NCBI RefSeq assembly: GCF_011759375.1
Contig: NZ_JAARML010000001.1
Span: 2,232,001 to 2,296,000, forward strand
DNA from: Paraflavitalea devenefica
GTDB lineage: Bacteria; Bacteroidota; Bacteroidia; Chitinophagales; Chitinophagaceae
Length of the DNA stretch: 64,000 nt
Direction of reading: 5' to 3'
In this document: positions 45,719 through 55,505 of the stretch, one piece after another
How the letters are laid out: each line of letters begins with the position of its first letter
How positions within the stretch are numbered: the stretch's first letter is position 1
The notes under the pieces: generated by a model
The model's input: the letters and a program-made list of their open reading frames with translations, nothing else
What the model was told of the DNA's origin: nothing
The model's database searches: none
Translations under genes and position numbers: made by a program

Positions 45719-46717
45719 ATGAGAGTAGTTTGTATCATTATATTGATTCACTTCAGTTGTTTGGCTTATACCCAGCAGGCCGCTCCCAAACCATTGTACC
45801 GCGATCCGGTATATGATGGTGCAGCCGATCCGGTGGTGATCTGGAACCCGGCCATAAAGAAATGGTGGATGTTCTATACCAACCGCCGTGCTACCATGCC
45901 CGACTCCTCCGGCGTAAAGTGGGTGCATGGCACCCGGATAGGCATTGCTGAATCGGATGATGGCATTCACTGGAAATACAAGGATACGGCCAATATCAAT
46001 TACCGGCCCGATGCAGGTTACACTTTCTGGGCGCCGGATATTATAGAACACAACGGTACCTGGCATATGTACCTTACCTATGTGCCCGGCATTTTCGCCG
46101 ACTGGAACCATCCCCGCAACATTGTGCACTGCACCAGTAAGGATTTACTCAACTGGCAATATGAATCTACCCTGTCACTCGTAAATGATAAAGTGATAGA
46201 CGCTTCTGTATATCGCTTGCCGGACGGCAACTGGCGTTTGTGGTACAACAATGAAAAAGATGGTAAGTCTATCTGGTATGCCGATAGCAAAGACCTGTAC
46301 CACTGGGAAGATAAAGGAAAAGCCATTGCTGCAAGAGGGGAAGGACCCAAAGTCTTCCGCTGGAAAGACCAATACTGGATGGTCGTAGATGTATGGAAAG
46401 GAATGGATATCTATAACTCTGCCGACCTGTTGCAATGGAAAAAGCAAAACACCCGCATACTGGAAGAGCCGGGTACGGGTGCAGAAGACCAGGCCATCGG
46501 CGGCCATGCCGATGTGGTGGTGAATGATGACAAAGTGTACTTATACTATTTCACGCATCCCGGCAGGAGGAAGGATAAACCTGCTCCGCGGGGAAGTGTT
46601 GATGATAAACGCACCCTTATACAACTGGCCATGCTGGAATACAAGGATGGTGAGCTCACCTGCGACCGCAATAAGCCGGTATATGATAAGCTGAAGCCAA
46701 AGAAGAAGGGGAGATAG
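45719..46717 (+). CDS. GH43-like five-bladed beta-propeller glycosidase
   Basis: The 332-residue protein has a signal peptide (MRVVCIIILIHFSCLAYTQQ) from the ATG at 45719. It has propeller repeats of the GH43/GH32/GH117 type: DPVYDGAADPVVIWNPAIKK, then YTFWAPDIIEHNGTWHMYLT, VIDASVYRLPDGNWRLWYNN and GEGPKVFRWKDQYWMVVDVW. The early Asp, the middle Asp and the late Glu of clan GH-F/J enzymes have plausible counterparts (AADP, IDAS, GEGP). It may trim arabinose or galactose side chains of rhamnogalacturonan-I; specificity cannot be told. Confidence 0.8.
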   Translation: MRVVCIIILIHFSCLAYTQQAAPKPLYRDPVYDGAADPVVIWNPAIKKWWMFYTNRRATMPDSSGVKWVHGTRIGIAESDDGIHWKYKDTANINYRPDAGYTFWAPDIIEHNGTWHMYLTYVPGIFADWNHPRNIVHCTSKDLLNWQYESTLSLVNDKVIDASVYRLPDGNWRLWYNNEKDGKSIWYADSKDLYHWEDKGKAIAARGEGPKVFRWKDQYWMVVDVWKGMDIYNSADLLQWKKQNTRILEEPGTGAEDQAIGGHADVVVNDDKVYLYYFTHPGRRKDKPAPRGSVDDKRTLIQLAMLEYKDGELTCDRNKPVYDKLKPKKKGR

Positions 46718-46738
46718 TAGAGTTTCTTTCAACACGAT

Positions 46739-49588
46739 ATGAATTTTCATCGCACCATAAGCGCCATGCTCTTCATGGCCATTACCGCCACTACAGCCGG
46801 TCAGGAAAAAGAGATCAAATACCTCTCCGGCACAGATAAGGATCACACCATAAGCTGGGATTTTTATTGCACCGCAGGTCGTAAAAGCGGCTCCTGGACA
46901 ACCATACAAGTGCCTTCCTGCTGGGAACAGCAGGGATTTGGGGCTTATAATTATGGACGTGATTATAAAACCTATGGCCGTAATTTCCGCTTTGCGGAAG
47001 AGAAGGGCATGTACCGGCACCAATTCACCGTACCGTCAGCCTGGAAAAATAAAGAGGTCTTCATCGTTTTTGAAGGGGCAATGACGGATGCCGAAGTAAA
47101 GATCAACGGGCAACTGGCAGGCGCTGTGCACCAGGGCGCTTTCTACCGTTTCAAATACAATATCACCGATAAGCTGTTGGCCGGCAAGCCCAATAAGCTG
47201 GAAGTGACGGTAAGCAAAATGTCGGCCGATGAATCGGTGAACAATGCAGAGCGCCTGGCCGATTACTGGATCTTCGGAGGCATCTTCCGTCCTGTATACC
47301 TCGAAGCAGTACCCAAAGAGTATATTGATTATACCGCTATAGATGCGCGGGCCGATGGCAGCTTTGCCATGAATATATTACTAAAAAATATCCGGCTGTC
47401 CCGGCAACTGACGGCCATCATCAAAGATGCAGCCGGTAAAACAGTAGCTACCATACGGCAACCGGTAAAAGCGAATGACTCGCTGGTAAAACTCACTACC
47501 CAGGTAAACAATCCGCAATTATGGACAGCCGAAACGCCTCACCTGTATACGGTGCAGGTAGTGCTGGGCAATGGTACGCAACCCGGCTACCAAACCAAAG
47601 AACGTTTTGGATTCCGCACCATAGAAATACGTAAAGGCGATGGTATCTACCTCAATGGTGTGCAAATAAAAATGAAGGGGATCAATCGCCATGTCTTCTG
47701 GCCCGAGACCGGTCGTACGGTAAGCCCGGCTATTGACCTCGCCGATATACAGCTCATCAAGGAAATGAACATGAACGCCGTGCGTTGTTCCCACTATCCG
47801 CCCGATAAACGTTTCCTGGAACTATGCGATTCACTGGGCCTGTATGTACTGGATGAACTGGCCGGCTGGCAAAAAGCCTACAGCACCAAAGCAGGCGCGC
47901 CACTGGTAAAAGAAATGGTGACCCGTGATGCCAACCATCCTTCCATCATCTTCTGGAGCAATGGCAATGAAGGTGGACACAATAAAGAACTGGATGATGA
48001 TTACGGATTGTATGACCTGAGCAATCGCCCGGTGACCCATGCGCATCATCGTCCCGGTAATACCTTTAACGGTATTGATTGCAATCATTATGAAGATTAC
48101 TACAGCAGCAGGAACATCCTGAATGGCCCGGATATTTACATGCCTACCGAATTCCTGCATTGCCAGGATGATGGTGGCGGCGGGGCAGCCCTGCATGATT
48201 TCTGGGAGCTGCATTGGCAGGCTAAAAAATCGGGCGGTGGTTTCCTCTGGGCGCTGGTAGATGAGGGGATCGTGCGTACGGATTTTAACGGTCGTATTGA
48301 TGTGAATGGTGTCAATGCACCCGACGGCGTAGTAGGCCCTCACCGCGAAAAAGAAGGCAGCTTTTATGCCATCCGCGAAATATTCTCACCGGTTAAAATA
48401 CCGGTCACTACATTGACGGCTGATTTTACCGGCAGCCTGCCGGTGGAGAACCGTTATCATTTTACCAACCTCAGCCAATGCCGGTTCAACTGGCAACTGG
48501 TCAACTATACCAAACCCTTCAGCGGACAATCCGGCGTTACCATCTTACAAAAGGGTACGGCCAATAGTCCGGCTATTGCAGCCACGCAATCAGGCAGCTT
48601 GTCATTAAATCTGCCTGCTGATTGGAAAAACCATGATGCGCTCACTGTCATTGCCATTGATCCCTCCGGCAAAGAGGTCTATCGCCGTAGCTATAACATC
48701 AAAAGCAATGAACAGTTGCTGGGCAGTGTGATCTCTACCAATACCGATTCGGTGAACGTGGCAGAGACCGATTCCACCCTGGCCTTACGCTCGGCAGGCA
48801 TCACCCTTTCTTTCAGCAAGAAGAACGGGCAACTCACCGGCGTTACCAATGCCGCCAGTAATAACCTTTTATTCCGCAATGGTCCTGTATTGGTGGGTGG
48901 TGAAGCTACTTTTAGCGCTATCAAACAATCACCCAGTGGTAACAACAGGGTGGTGGAAATTACTTATACCGGTAATCTGAAATATGCCCGCTGGACCATG
49001 CACCCCGGTGGATGGGTAAGCCTTGATTATGAATACAGCCTGCAAGGCAGTTATGCATTGGCGGGTATTAGTTTCAGTTACCCGGAGAACTTTGTATTGA
49101 GCGCCAAATGGCTGGGCAAGGGTCCTTACCGGGTATGGAAGAACCGCCTGCAGGGTGTTACCAATAATGTGTGGGAGAACATGTACAACAACACCCAAAC
49201 GGGCAGCTATCCCTGGAACTTTCCGGAATTCAAAGGATATTTTGCTGATATCACCTGGATGGAACTGAATACGGTAGAAGGTAAATTCCTGGTGGCGAGT
49301 AAGGATACTGGTTTATATGTAAGGCTGTTTAATTTTTATGGACTGTCGGGCATACAGCCTCATCCGGCACTGCCCGCAGGGGATATCTCTTTCCTCGATG
49401 CCATTCCACCGATTGGTACCAAGCTGGCTTTGAACATCAGTACCAATACCACCAACCTGGGCCCGGCGGGTGAGTTTACAAAATTCAACGGTCCGGTAAA
49501 ACGTACCCTCTGGTTCTATTTCGGTCTGCCCAAACCCGAAGACCAGCGCAGGCAGTTTACCATGCCTTCGGTGAATGATTTATTTTAA
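46739..49588 (+). CDS. GH2 glycosidase (beta-galactosidase-like)
   Basis: The 949-residue secreted enzyme has a signal peptide. A GH2 sugar-binding domain (VPSCWEQQGFGAYNYGRDYK, FEGAMTDAEVKINGQLAG) and an immunoglobulin-like domain follow. The TIM barrel has MKGINRHVFWPETG, MNAVRCSHYPPD, the acid/base Glu near residue 411 in FWSNGNEGG and a nucleophile candidate near residue 471 in MPTEFLHCQ. A C-terminal beta-galactosidase small-chain-like domain is present. It would remove beta-linked galactose or a related sugar from side chains. It is spaced 21 bp from its upstream neighbour. Confidence 0.88.
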   Translation: MNFHRTISAMLFMAITATTAGQEKEIKYLSGTDKDHTISWDFYCTAGRKSGSWTTIQVPSCWEQQGFGAYNYGRDYKTYGRNFRFAEEKGMYRHQFTVPSAWKNKEVFIVFEGAMTDAEVKINGQLAGAVHQGAFYRFKYNITDKLLAGKPNKLEVTVSKMSADESVNNAERLADYWIFGGIFRPVYLEAVPKEYIDYTAIDARADGSFAMNILLKNIRLSRQLTAIIKDAAGKTVATIRQPVKANDSLVKLTTQVNNPQLWTAETPHLYTVQVVLGNGTQPGYQTKERFGFRTIEIRKGDGIYLNGVQIKMKGINRHVFWPETGRTVSPAIDLADIQLIKEMNMNAVRCSHYPPDKRFLELCDSLGLYVLDELAGWQKAYSTKAGAPLVKEMVTRDANHPSIIFWSNGNEGGHNKELDDDYGLYDLSNRPVTHAHHRPGNTFNGIDCNHYEDYYSSRNILNGPDIYMPTEFLHCQDDGGGGAALHDFWELHWQAKKSGGGFLWALVDEGIVRTDFNGRIDVNGVNAPDGVVGPHREKEGSFYAIREIFSPVKIPVTTLTADFTGSLPVENRYHFTNLSQCRFNWQLVNYTKPFSGQSGVTILQKGTANSPAIAATQSGSLSLNLPADWKNHDALTVIAIDPSGKEVYRRSYNIKSNEQLLGSVISTNTDSVNVAETDSTLALRSAGITLSFSKKNGQLTGVTNAASNNLLFRNGPVLVGGEATFSAIKQSPSGNNRVVEITYTGNLKYARWTMHPGGWVSLDYEYSLQGSYALAGISFSYPENFVLSAKWLGKGPYRVWKNRLQGVTNNVWENMYNNTQTGSYPWNFPEFKGYFADITWMELNTVEGKFLVASKDTGLYVRLFNFYGLSGIQPHPALPAGDISFLDAIPPIGTKLALNISTNTTNLGPAGEFTKFNGPVKRTLWFYFGLPKPEDQRRQFTMPSVNDLF

Positions 49589-49604
49589 CTGTAAAAGCAA
49601 TAGC

Positions 49605-51764
49605 ATGAAGTGGATAGCAATAGGTGTATTATCGTTAACCTGTTACGTGGCCAATGCACAGCAAGCAGCCATTAACCGCAAAGCAGTTGTACAACGCCAT
49701 ACCATTAAGATCAATAAAGCGGATTCCCTGTCATCGCTATCCGTAGGCAATGGCAGCTTCGCTTTTACAGTAGATGTTACCGGCCTGCAAAGCTTCCCGG
49801 CTTTTTATAAAGGAGGTGTGCCCCTGGGCACCCAATCCGAATGGGGCTGGCACAGCTTTCCCAATACCGGCAACTATAAATTCGAAGAATCGCTACGTAC
49901 TTACGAGCTGGAAGGCAAAAAGATCCCTTATCCTGTGCAATGGAAAGAGCCGGAGCGCAATAAAAATGCTGCTGATTATTTCCGCGTCAATCCCCATCGT
50001 TTACAATTGGGCAATATTGGGTTCGAGATCATCAAAAAGAATGGTCAGCCTGCTGCTGTGGAGGATATCAAAAACATTGACCAGCAACTGGACATGTGGA
50101 CCGGTGAGATCAACAGCCGCTTCACTGTAGAAGGTCAGCCGGTGCAGGTGATCACCTATGCGCACCAGCAACAGGACCTGGTGGCCGTGAAGATCGTATC
50201 ACCGCTGGTACAACAAAAGAAGGTAAAGATTACCCTGCATTTCCCGTATCCCAATGGACAGTTTAAAGATGTAGGGGTGAATGAAGCCAATGCCGATAAG
50301 CACGTTACTGAATTGCACAGTAGCCTGTCGCCTTTGAGTGCGTTGCCCGTACCCCGTGGTGAGGTGATAACCATCCGCCACCTCCTTGATACTACCCGAT
50401 ACGTGGTACAATCAACCTGGAAACAACCAGCATCTATCATACAGCAATCACAACACCGGTTTGTGATCACGCCTGAAGGTGGCTCCAATACTTTTGAAGC
50501 CAGTTTCCTGTTTGCGTCAAAGCCGTCCCGCGTATCCTTACCCTCTTTTGCCGAAACCGGCAGCAATAGTAAACTGTACTGGGAGCGGTTCTGGAAAAGC
50601 GGCGGTGCAGTAGATTTCGCCGGCAGTAAAGACACCCGAGCGCCTGAACTGGAAAGGAGGATCATACTGTCTCAGTATCTTACCAAAATACAATGTTCCT
50701 CGATCTATCCGCCACAGGAAACCGGACTTACCTACAATAGCTGGTATGGTAAGCCGCACCTCGAGATGCACTGGTGGCATGCTGTTCATTTTGCCTTGTG
50801 GGGCAGGATAGAACTGATGGAAAAAAGCCTCGACTGGTATGCTACGGTGGCTGATGGAGCTAAAGCCATTGCGCGCCGGCAGGGCTTTGAAGGCCTGCGC
50901 TGGCAGAAAATGACCGATCATGCCGGTAATGAATCACCCTCTTCGGTCGGTTCTTTCCTCATCTGGCAGCAACCCCATTTTATCTATATGGCGGAGCTGA
51001 GCTACCGCGAAAGAAAAGCAAAGCAGGTATTGGAGAAATACAAGGACCTCGTCTTTGCCACCGCCGATTTTATGGCTTCTTTCCCTGCTTATGATCCCGC
51101 AAAGAAGAAATACAACCTGGGTAAGGGGCTCATTCCTGCCCAGGAATGCTTTGATGCTGTAACTACCTTCAATCCTACCTATGAGCTGGCCTACTGGCAC
51201 TGGGCGTTGAATATAGCGCAGCAATGGCGGCAGCGGCTGGGATTACCCCGTAAGCCGGAATGGGACAAAATAATTAACAACCTGGCCCCTTTACCACAAG
51301 CCAATGGAGTGTATCTTGCTACTGAAAGTACGCCGGATTGTTATACTACCGAACGCTATAAAACAGACCATCCGGCTGTATTGGCCACTTATGCTTCCAT
51401 TCCGGGCAGCAATAACCTGGATACAGTTGTCATGAGAAATACATTCGATCTGGTGTGGAAAGTCTGGAAATGGGAAGATACCTGGGGTTGGGATTTCCCC
51501 CTCACGGCCATGACAGCTACCAGATTACATATTCCTGAGAAAGCCATAGACGCCTTATTCCTACCAGTACGAACAAATACCTATCTTGTAAATGGCCATA
51601 ATTACCAGGATGAACGATTAACGATTTACCTGCCGGGCAATGGTGGTTTATTAAGCGCTATTGCGTTGATGTGTGCCGGGTCTGATGCAGATACTACCCG
51701 TAATCCGGGTTTTCCGAAAGATACCTGGCAGGTGAAGTGGGAAGGATTGCGGAAGATGCCTTAG
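49605..51764 (+). CDS. Secreted (alpha/alpha)6-barrel protein, GH65/GH95-like, activity unknown
   Basis: The 719-residue protein has a signal peptide (MKWIAIGVLSLTCYVANAQQ); the ATG at 49605 is preferred over 49575, which would overlap GH2. An N-terminal beta-sandwich (LSSLSVGNGSFAFTVDVTGL, GTQSEWGWHSFP) and a helical barrel (YNSWYGKPHLEMHWWHAVHF, WKWEDTWGWDFPLTAMTA, LPGNGGLLSAIALM) resemble clan GH-L and GH95 enzymes. The Glu in KPHLEMHW is a candidate acid. I cannot place it in a named family. It lies 16 bp after the GH2 gene, so it is probably another side-chain glycosidase. Confidence 0.7.
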   Translation: MKWIAIGVLSLTCYVANAQQAAINRKAVVQRHTIKINKADSLSSLSVGNGSFAFTVDVTGLQSFPAFYKGGVPLGTQSEWGWHSFPNTGNYKFEESLRTYELEGKKIPYPVQWKEPERNKNAADYFRVNPHRLQLGNIGFEIIKKNGQPAAVEDIKNIDQQLDMWTGEINSRFTVEGQPVQVITYAHQQQDLVAVKIVSPLVQQKKVKITLHFPYPNGQFKDVGVNEANADKHVTELHSSLSPLSALPVPRGEVITIRHLLDTTRYVVQSTWKQPASIIQQSQHRFVITPEGGSNTFEASFLFASKPSRVSLPSFAETGSNSKLYWERFWKSGGAVDFAGSKDTRAPELERRIILSQYLTKIQCSSIYPPQETGLTYNSWYGKPHLEMHWWHAVHFALWGRIELMEKSLDWYATVADGAKAIARRQGFEGLRWQKMTDHAGNESPSSVGSFLIWQQPHFIYMAELSYRERKAKQVLEKYKDLVFATADFMASFPAYDPAKKKYNLGKGLIPAQECFDAVTTFNPTYELAYWHWALNIAQQWRQRLGLPRKPEWDKIINNLAPLPQANGVYLATESTPDCYTTERYKTDHPAVLATYASIPGSNNLDTVVMRNTFDLVWKVWKWEDTWGWDFPLTAMTATRLHIPEKAIDALFLPVRTNTYLVNGHNYQDERLTIYLPGNGGLLSAIALMCAGSDADTTRNPGFPKDTWQVKWEGLRKMP

Positions 51765-51822
51765 CGAGACAAGTGGTAAATAACGAGTGGCAAGTAGCTA
51801 TTCACGATTCACGTATTTCCCC

Positions 51823-54800
51823 ATGATACGTATTCTATATATCGCACTGATTCTGACGGGCCCCTTAACTGCTAACTGTCAACTGTCAACTGCCACTCCC
51901 TGGCATGGCAAGGAGCGTACTATTCATTACCGTCCGGAAGGAAAAGATTTTGTTACTACCAATGGCGCCTTGCGGTTCAACCGTGCCCTGTATGGCGGCA
52001 ACACCGCTTTCCGGGTAGAGGCCGGCGACCTGCCTGAGTTTGCCCTGTATCTGCCGGGCATGGGTGGTAATTGTAAGCTGGGCATGATAGCCGGTAACAA
52101 CAGTAAATGGCTTACGGAGGCCAAAAATATCAAGGCCATTTACCGCCCCGGCGCCATGCTGTATGAAATAAAAGATCCCTTACTGGGAGCAGGGACATTA
52201 CTGGTGACCGTCCTGGCAACGTACGACCAGGAAGCCATGATCATACAGGTGGTTCCAAAAGGCATTACCACCACCATTCAACTATTCAGTGCTTTTGGCG
52301 GCGTAACCGGTAAAAAGTTCTCCCGTGATGGAGACATTGGCGCCGATCCTGAATCCTCTTTTTATTTACAACCTGCTTATTGTGTCAATAATATTTATGA
52401 CATCCAGGCCAATGGCTTTACTGTCCGGTTTGGGGAAGGAGGAGCCAAAAAACTGGAAGGTGTTTTTCCCACCGGCATGTCATTGCATGCTGCCCATGCA
52501 GGCCGGCAACAATCACCGCTGGTACTGGACCGCGCTGCTGCCGTTGCCGATACAACATTGATAGGTGGAACAGTGCCGCTGAAGAAAACAGATACCCTGT
52601 ATTTCATGGTACGCCAGCCCGGCAAGGAAGCCACCGCTATCAACTATACTGAATTACCGGCTGTGTTTCGTACAGCAGAAGCGGTCCGTAAAAACCTGGC
52701 TGCAAGAATACAGGTTAATACGCCCGATCCTTATATCAATACGCTTGGCGGAGCATTGAGTATTGCTGCCGACGCCATCTGGGATGATCCTACTTATATG
52801 CACGGCGCTGTGGCCTGGCGCATGCGCCTGCCGGCCTGGCGGGGCGCTTATGCGGCTGATCCATTGGGCTGGCACGATCGTGCCCGCACGCACTTCAGCA
52901 GTTACGCTTTATCGCAGCTCACTTCACCGCTTACAGCTCCTGTAGTGGCAGATACTGCCCTGCACCTGGCCCGTCACCAGGAGAAGATTGGTAATGCCCT
53001 ATTCAGCAGTGGTTATATCTGTCGCAATCCCAATGGCGATATACGTCCGCATCACTATGATATGAACCTCGTGTTCATAGACCAGCTTTTTACTCATTTT
53101 TACTGGACAGGTGATACGGCTTATATCCGGGAAATGTGGCCGGTAATAGAGCAGCACCTCGCCTGGGAGAAAAGAAATTTTGATGGGGATAACGATGGCC
53201 TGTATGATGCCTATTGTTGTATCTGGGCCAGCGATGCCCTGCAATACAGTGGCGGCGGTGTTACCCATTCTTCGGCCTATAATTACAGGGCCAATACCCT
53301 GGCGGCGCAATTGGCCGGCATAGCAGGAAAAGAGGGAACCCCTTATCAACAGGAAGCGGCTAAAATTTACGGGGCTATTCACCGGCAACTCTGGTTGCCG
53401 CAGGATGGCTGGTATGCAGAATACAAAGACCTGCTGGGGCGGAAAATGGTGCACCCCGCTGCAGGCCTGTGGACCATTTACCATGCCATTGATTCCAAGG
53501 TACCGGATGCTTTCAAAGCCTGGCAGTCGCTGCGGTATATAGATACAAAGATCCCGCACATACCGGTGAAGGCAAAAGGAATAACAGGCAACCATTATGT
53601 ATTGTCCACCACCAACTGGCAGCCCTACACCTGGTCTATCAACAATGTAGTCCTGGCAGAGAACCTGCACACCTCCCTCGCTTACTGGCAGGGCAACCGG
53701 GCCGAAGATGCCTACCGGTTATGGAAAAGTGCTTTGGTGGAAAGCATGTACATCGGCGCCAGTCCGGGTAACTTCCAGCAACTGCCTTTTTATGATGCCA
53801 TACGGGGCGAATTGTACCGCGACTTTGCCGATCCCGTGGGTATGGCGGCCAGAAGCCTGGTAGAAGGATTGTTTGGTGTACAACCCGATGCCCTGCACGA
53901 TACGCTCACCATACAGCCCGGTTTACCAGCGGCCTGGAACAATGCTTCCCTGCAGGTACCCGACCTGCAATTTGATTTTGAACGGGATGCCGTCAAAGAT
54001 CAGTATACCCTTGTTCCTGCTTTTGCGCACAACATGCACCTGCGATTACGCGTGCGGATGCGTAAGACAGGTATACAAGCAGTAACAGTAAATGGAAAAG
54101 CAACCACTTGGAAAGTGAAAGAAGCCATTGGTGAACCCCTGTTGGAGATAACCGTACCAAAGCAATCACGCTACTCGATTAGCATTACCTGGAAAGGAGC
54201 CACACTGCAAAAAATACAAAACGATAGTTCGTATGTAGCTGGTGAACCATTAACACTTACTGGCGGCGCGGCGCTTGTACAGGATGTGTACGATCCGCAG
54301 CAGGTGTTGAATAAACCTTCCGTTAGCAATAACAGAATGCAGGCAACCATATTGCCTTCTTATGGTGATAAGACTGTTTTTGTGCGCCTGCGGCAGGGTG
54401 ATGCCAGTTGGTGGCAGCCGGTTTGTTTTACCGTAAAGCCGCCTGTTGTTATCATGCCCCTGGCAAGGCAGGATTCTACCGGTATCTATTTTATCGTACG
54501 TAACTATACAACAGCCGTGAAAGGCACGCTGGTTATCAATCCCGGTCCACGCATGATCCGCATGCCCTTGGAAATAACAGCCAGGGGTGTTTCGCCAACG
54601 GTACATATTCCGGCGCAGTACCTGATTACCGGCAGTAACCAGGTGCAGTTTGAATGGGGAAATAATAACCGGGTGAGCACCACCATCCTTAACTGGAGCA
54701 TTCCTTCCATCGGTATTGCCTTTGAAAAAATTGATCTTTCTGCACAACTGAATGCGCGGGTTACCAAAATATTTGAGCAGGTGTACCTGTCGCCCCGTCC

Positions 54801-55443
54801 TGTATCGCCTACGCTGCAATTACCCACGCAGGGTATCGGCAACTGGTGTTATCCACTGGTGCAGCCGGTAATCAATGATGAGGGGCTGCGCAGGTTGGCC
54901 AGCAACAACAATGAGTTGAATCTCGATCAGCATATTCCTTTTGCTACTCCCGGCGATACCAATGCCAACAATATCCTGTTTACATCGCAGTGGGACAATT
55001 ATCCCGACTCTGCCGTCATTGCTTTATCCGGCAGGGCCTCCCACGCTTACCTCATCATGGCGGGCAGCACCAATCCCATGCAAAGTCGCCTGGTGAATGG
55101 GGAGGTGCGGGTGCAGTATACCGATGGATCGGCTGATACGCTGGCACTGAAGAATCCGCAGAACTGGTGGCCCATTGAGCAGGATTATTATACGGATGGC
55201 TATGCCTTTACAACCGATGCACCCACGCCCTTGCGGCTCTACCTCAAAACGGGCCACATTGGCACTACGGCGCCGGAATATACCACCATTAAAGGTTTCA
55301 GCAACCGTGCCATTGATGGCGGCGCCGCCACCATCCTTGACCTGCCACTCGATGCCGGCAAAGAATTAAAGTCGCTCAACCTGCACGCCCTCGCCAATGA
55401 TGTCGTGATCGGATTAATGAGCGTGACGCTGGTGAGGAATTGA
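51823..55443 (+). CDS. Large secreted DUF4450-type protein with six-hairpin glycosidase-like domain
   Basis: The 1206-residue protein starts at the ATG at 51823, with a signal peptide (MIRILYIALILTGPLTANCQ). Its N-terminal part (IHYRPEGKDFVTTNGALRFN, FRVEAGDLPEFALYLPGMGG) matches DUF4450. The middle is an (alpha/alpha)6 region (DMNLVFIDQLFTHFYWTGDT, NFDGDNDGLYDAYCCIWASD). The C-terminus adds beta domains. Such proteins recur in pectin loci; the activity is unassigned. Codons 15-24 consist of four tandem heptamers AACTGYY at the signal-peptide junction, where a change of one copy would shift the frame. Confidence 0.8.
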   Translation: MIRILYIALILTGPLTANCQLSTATPWHGKERTIHYRPEGKDFVTTNGALRFNRALYGGNTAFRVEAGDLPEFALYLPGMGGNCKLGMIAGNNSKWLTEAKNIKAIYRPGAMLYEIKDPLLGAGTLLVTVLATYDQEAMIIQVVPKGITTTIQLFSAFGGVTGKKFSRDGDIGADPESSFYLQPAYCVNNIYDIQANGFTVRFGEGGAKKLEGVFPTGMSLHAAHAGRQQSPLVLDRAAAVADTTLIGGTVPLKKTDTLYFMVRQPGKEATAINYTELPAVFRTAEAVRKNLAARIQVNTPDPYINTLGGALSIAADAIWDDPTYMHGAVAWRMRLPAWRGAYAADPLGWHDRARTHFSSYALSQLTSPLTAPVVADTALHLARHQEKIGNALFSSGYICRNPNGDIRPHHYDMNLVFIDQLFTHFYWTGDTAYIREMWPVIEQHLAWEKRNFDGDNDGLYDAYCCIWASDALQYSGGGVTHSSAYNYRANTLAAQLAGIAGKEGTPYQQEAAKIYGAIHRQLWLPQDGWYAEYKDLLGRKMVHPAAGLWTIYHAIDSKVPDAFKAWQSLRYIDTKIPHIPVKAKGITGNHYVLSTTNWQPYTWSINNVVLAENLHTSLAYWQGNRAEDAYRLWKSALVESMYIGASPGNFQQLPFYDAIRGELYRDFADPVGMAARSLVEGLFGVQPDALHDTLTIQPGLPAAWNNASLQVPDLQFDFERDAVKDQYTLVPAFAHNMHLRLRVRMRKTGIQAVTVNGKATTWKVKEAIGEPLLEITVPKQSRYSISITWKGATLQKIQNDSSYVAGEPLTLTGGAALVQDVYDPQQVLNKPSVSNNRMQATILPSYGDKTVFVRLRQGDASWWQPVCFTVKPPVVIMPLARQDSTGIYFIVRNYTTAVKGTLVINPGPRMIRMPLEITARGVSPTVHIPAQYLITGSNQVQFEWGNNNRVSTTILNWSIPSIGIAFEKIDLSAQLNARVTKIFEQVYLSPRPVSPTLQLPTQGIGNWCYPLVQPVINDEGLRRLASNNNELNLDQHIPFATPGDTNANNILFTSQWDNYPDSAVIALSGRASHAYLIMAGSTNPMQSRLVNGEVRVQYTDGSADTLALKNPQNWWPIEQDYYTDGYAFTTDAPTPLRLYLKTGHIGTTAPEYTTIKGFSNRAIDGGAATILDLPLDAGKELKSLNLHALANDVVIGLMSVTLVRN
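51867..51894 (+). repeat. Four tandem AACTGYY heptamers inside the signal-peptide region
   Basis: The units are AACTGCT, AACTGTC, AACTGTC, AACTGCC. Being 7 bp, a gain or loss of one unit would frameshift the DUF4450 gene after codon 15. Confidence 0.7.
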
Positions 55444-55505
55444 TAACTCTAAATCCTACACTTTATTTATCTTGCCTTACCTGTAACTTAATCATGCAGA
55501 CCTAT

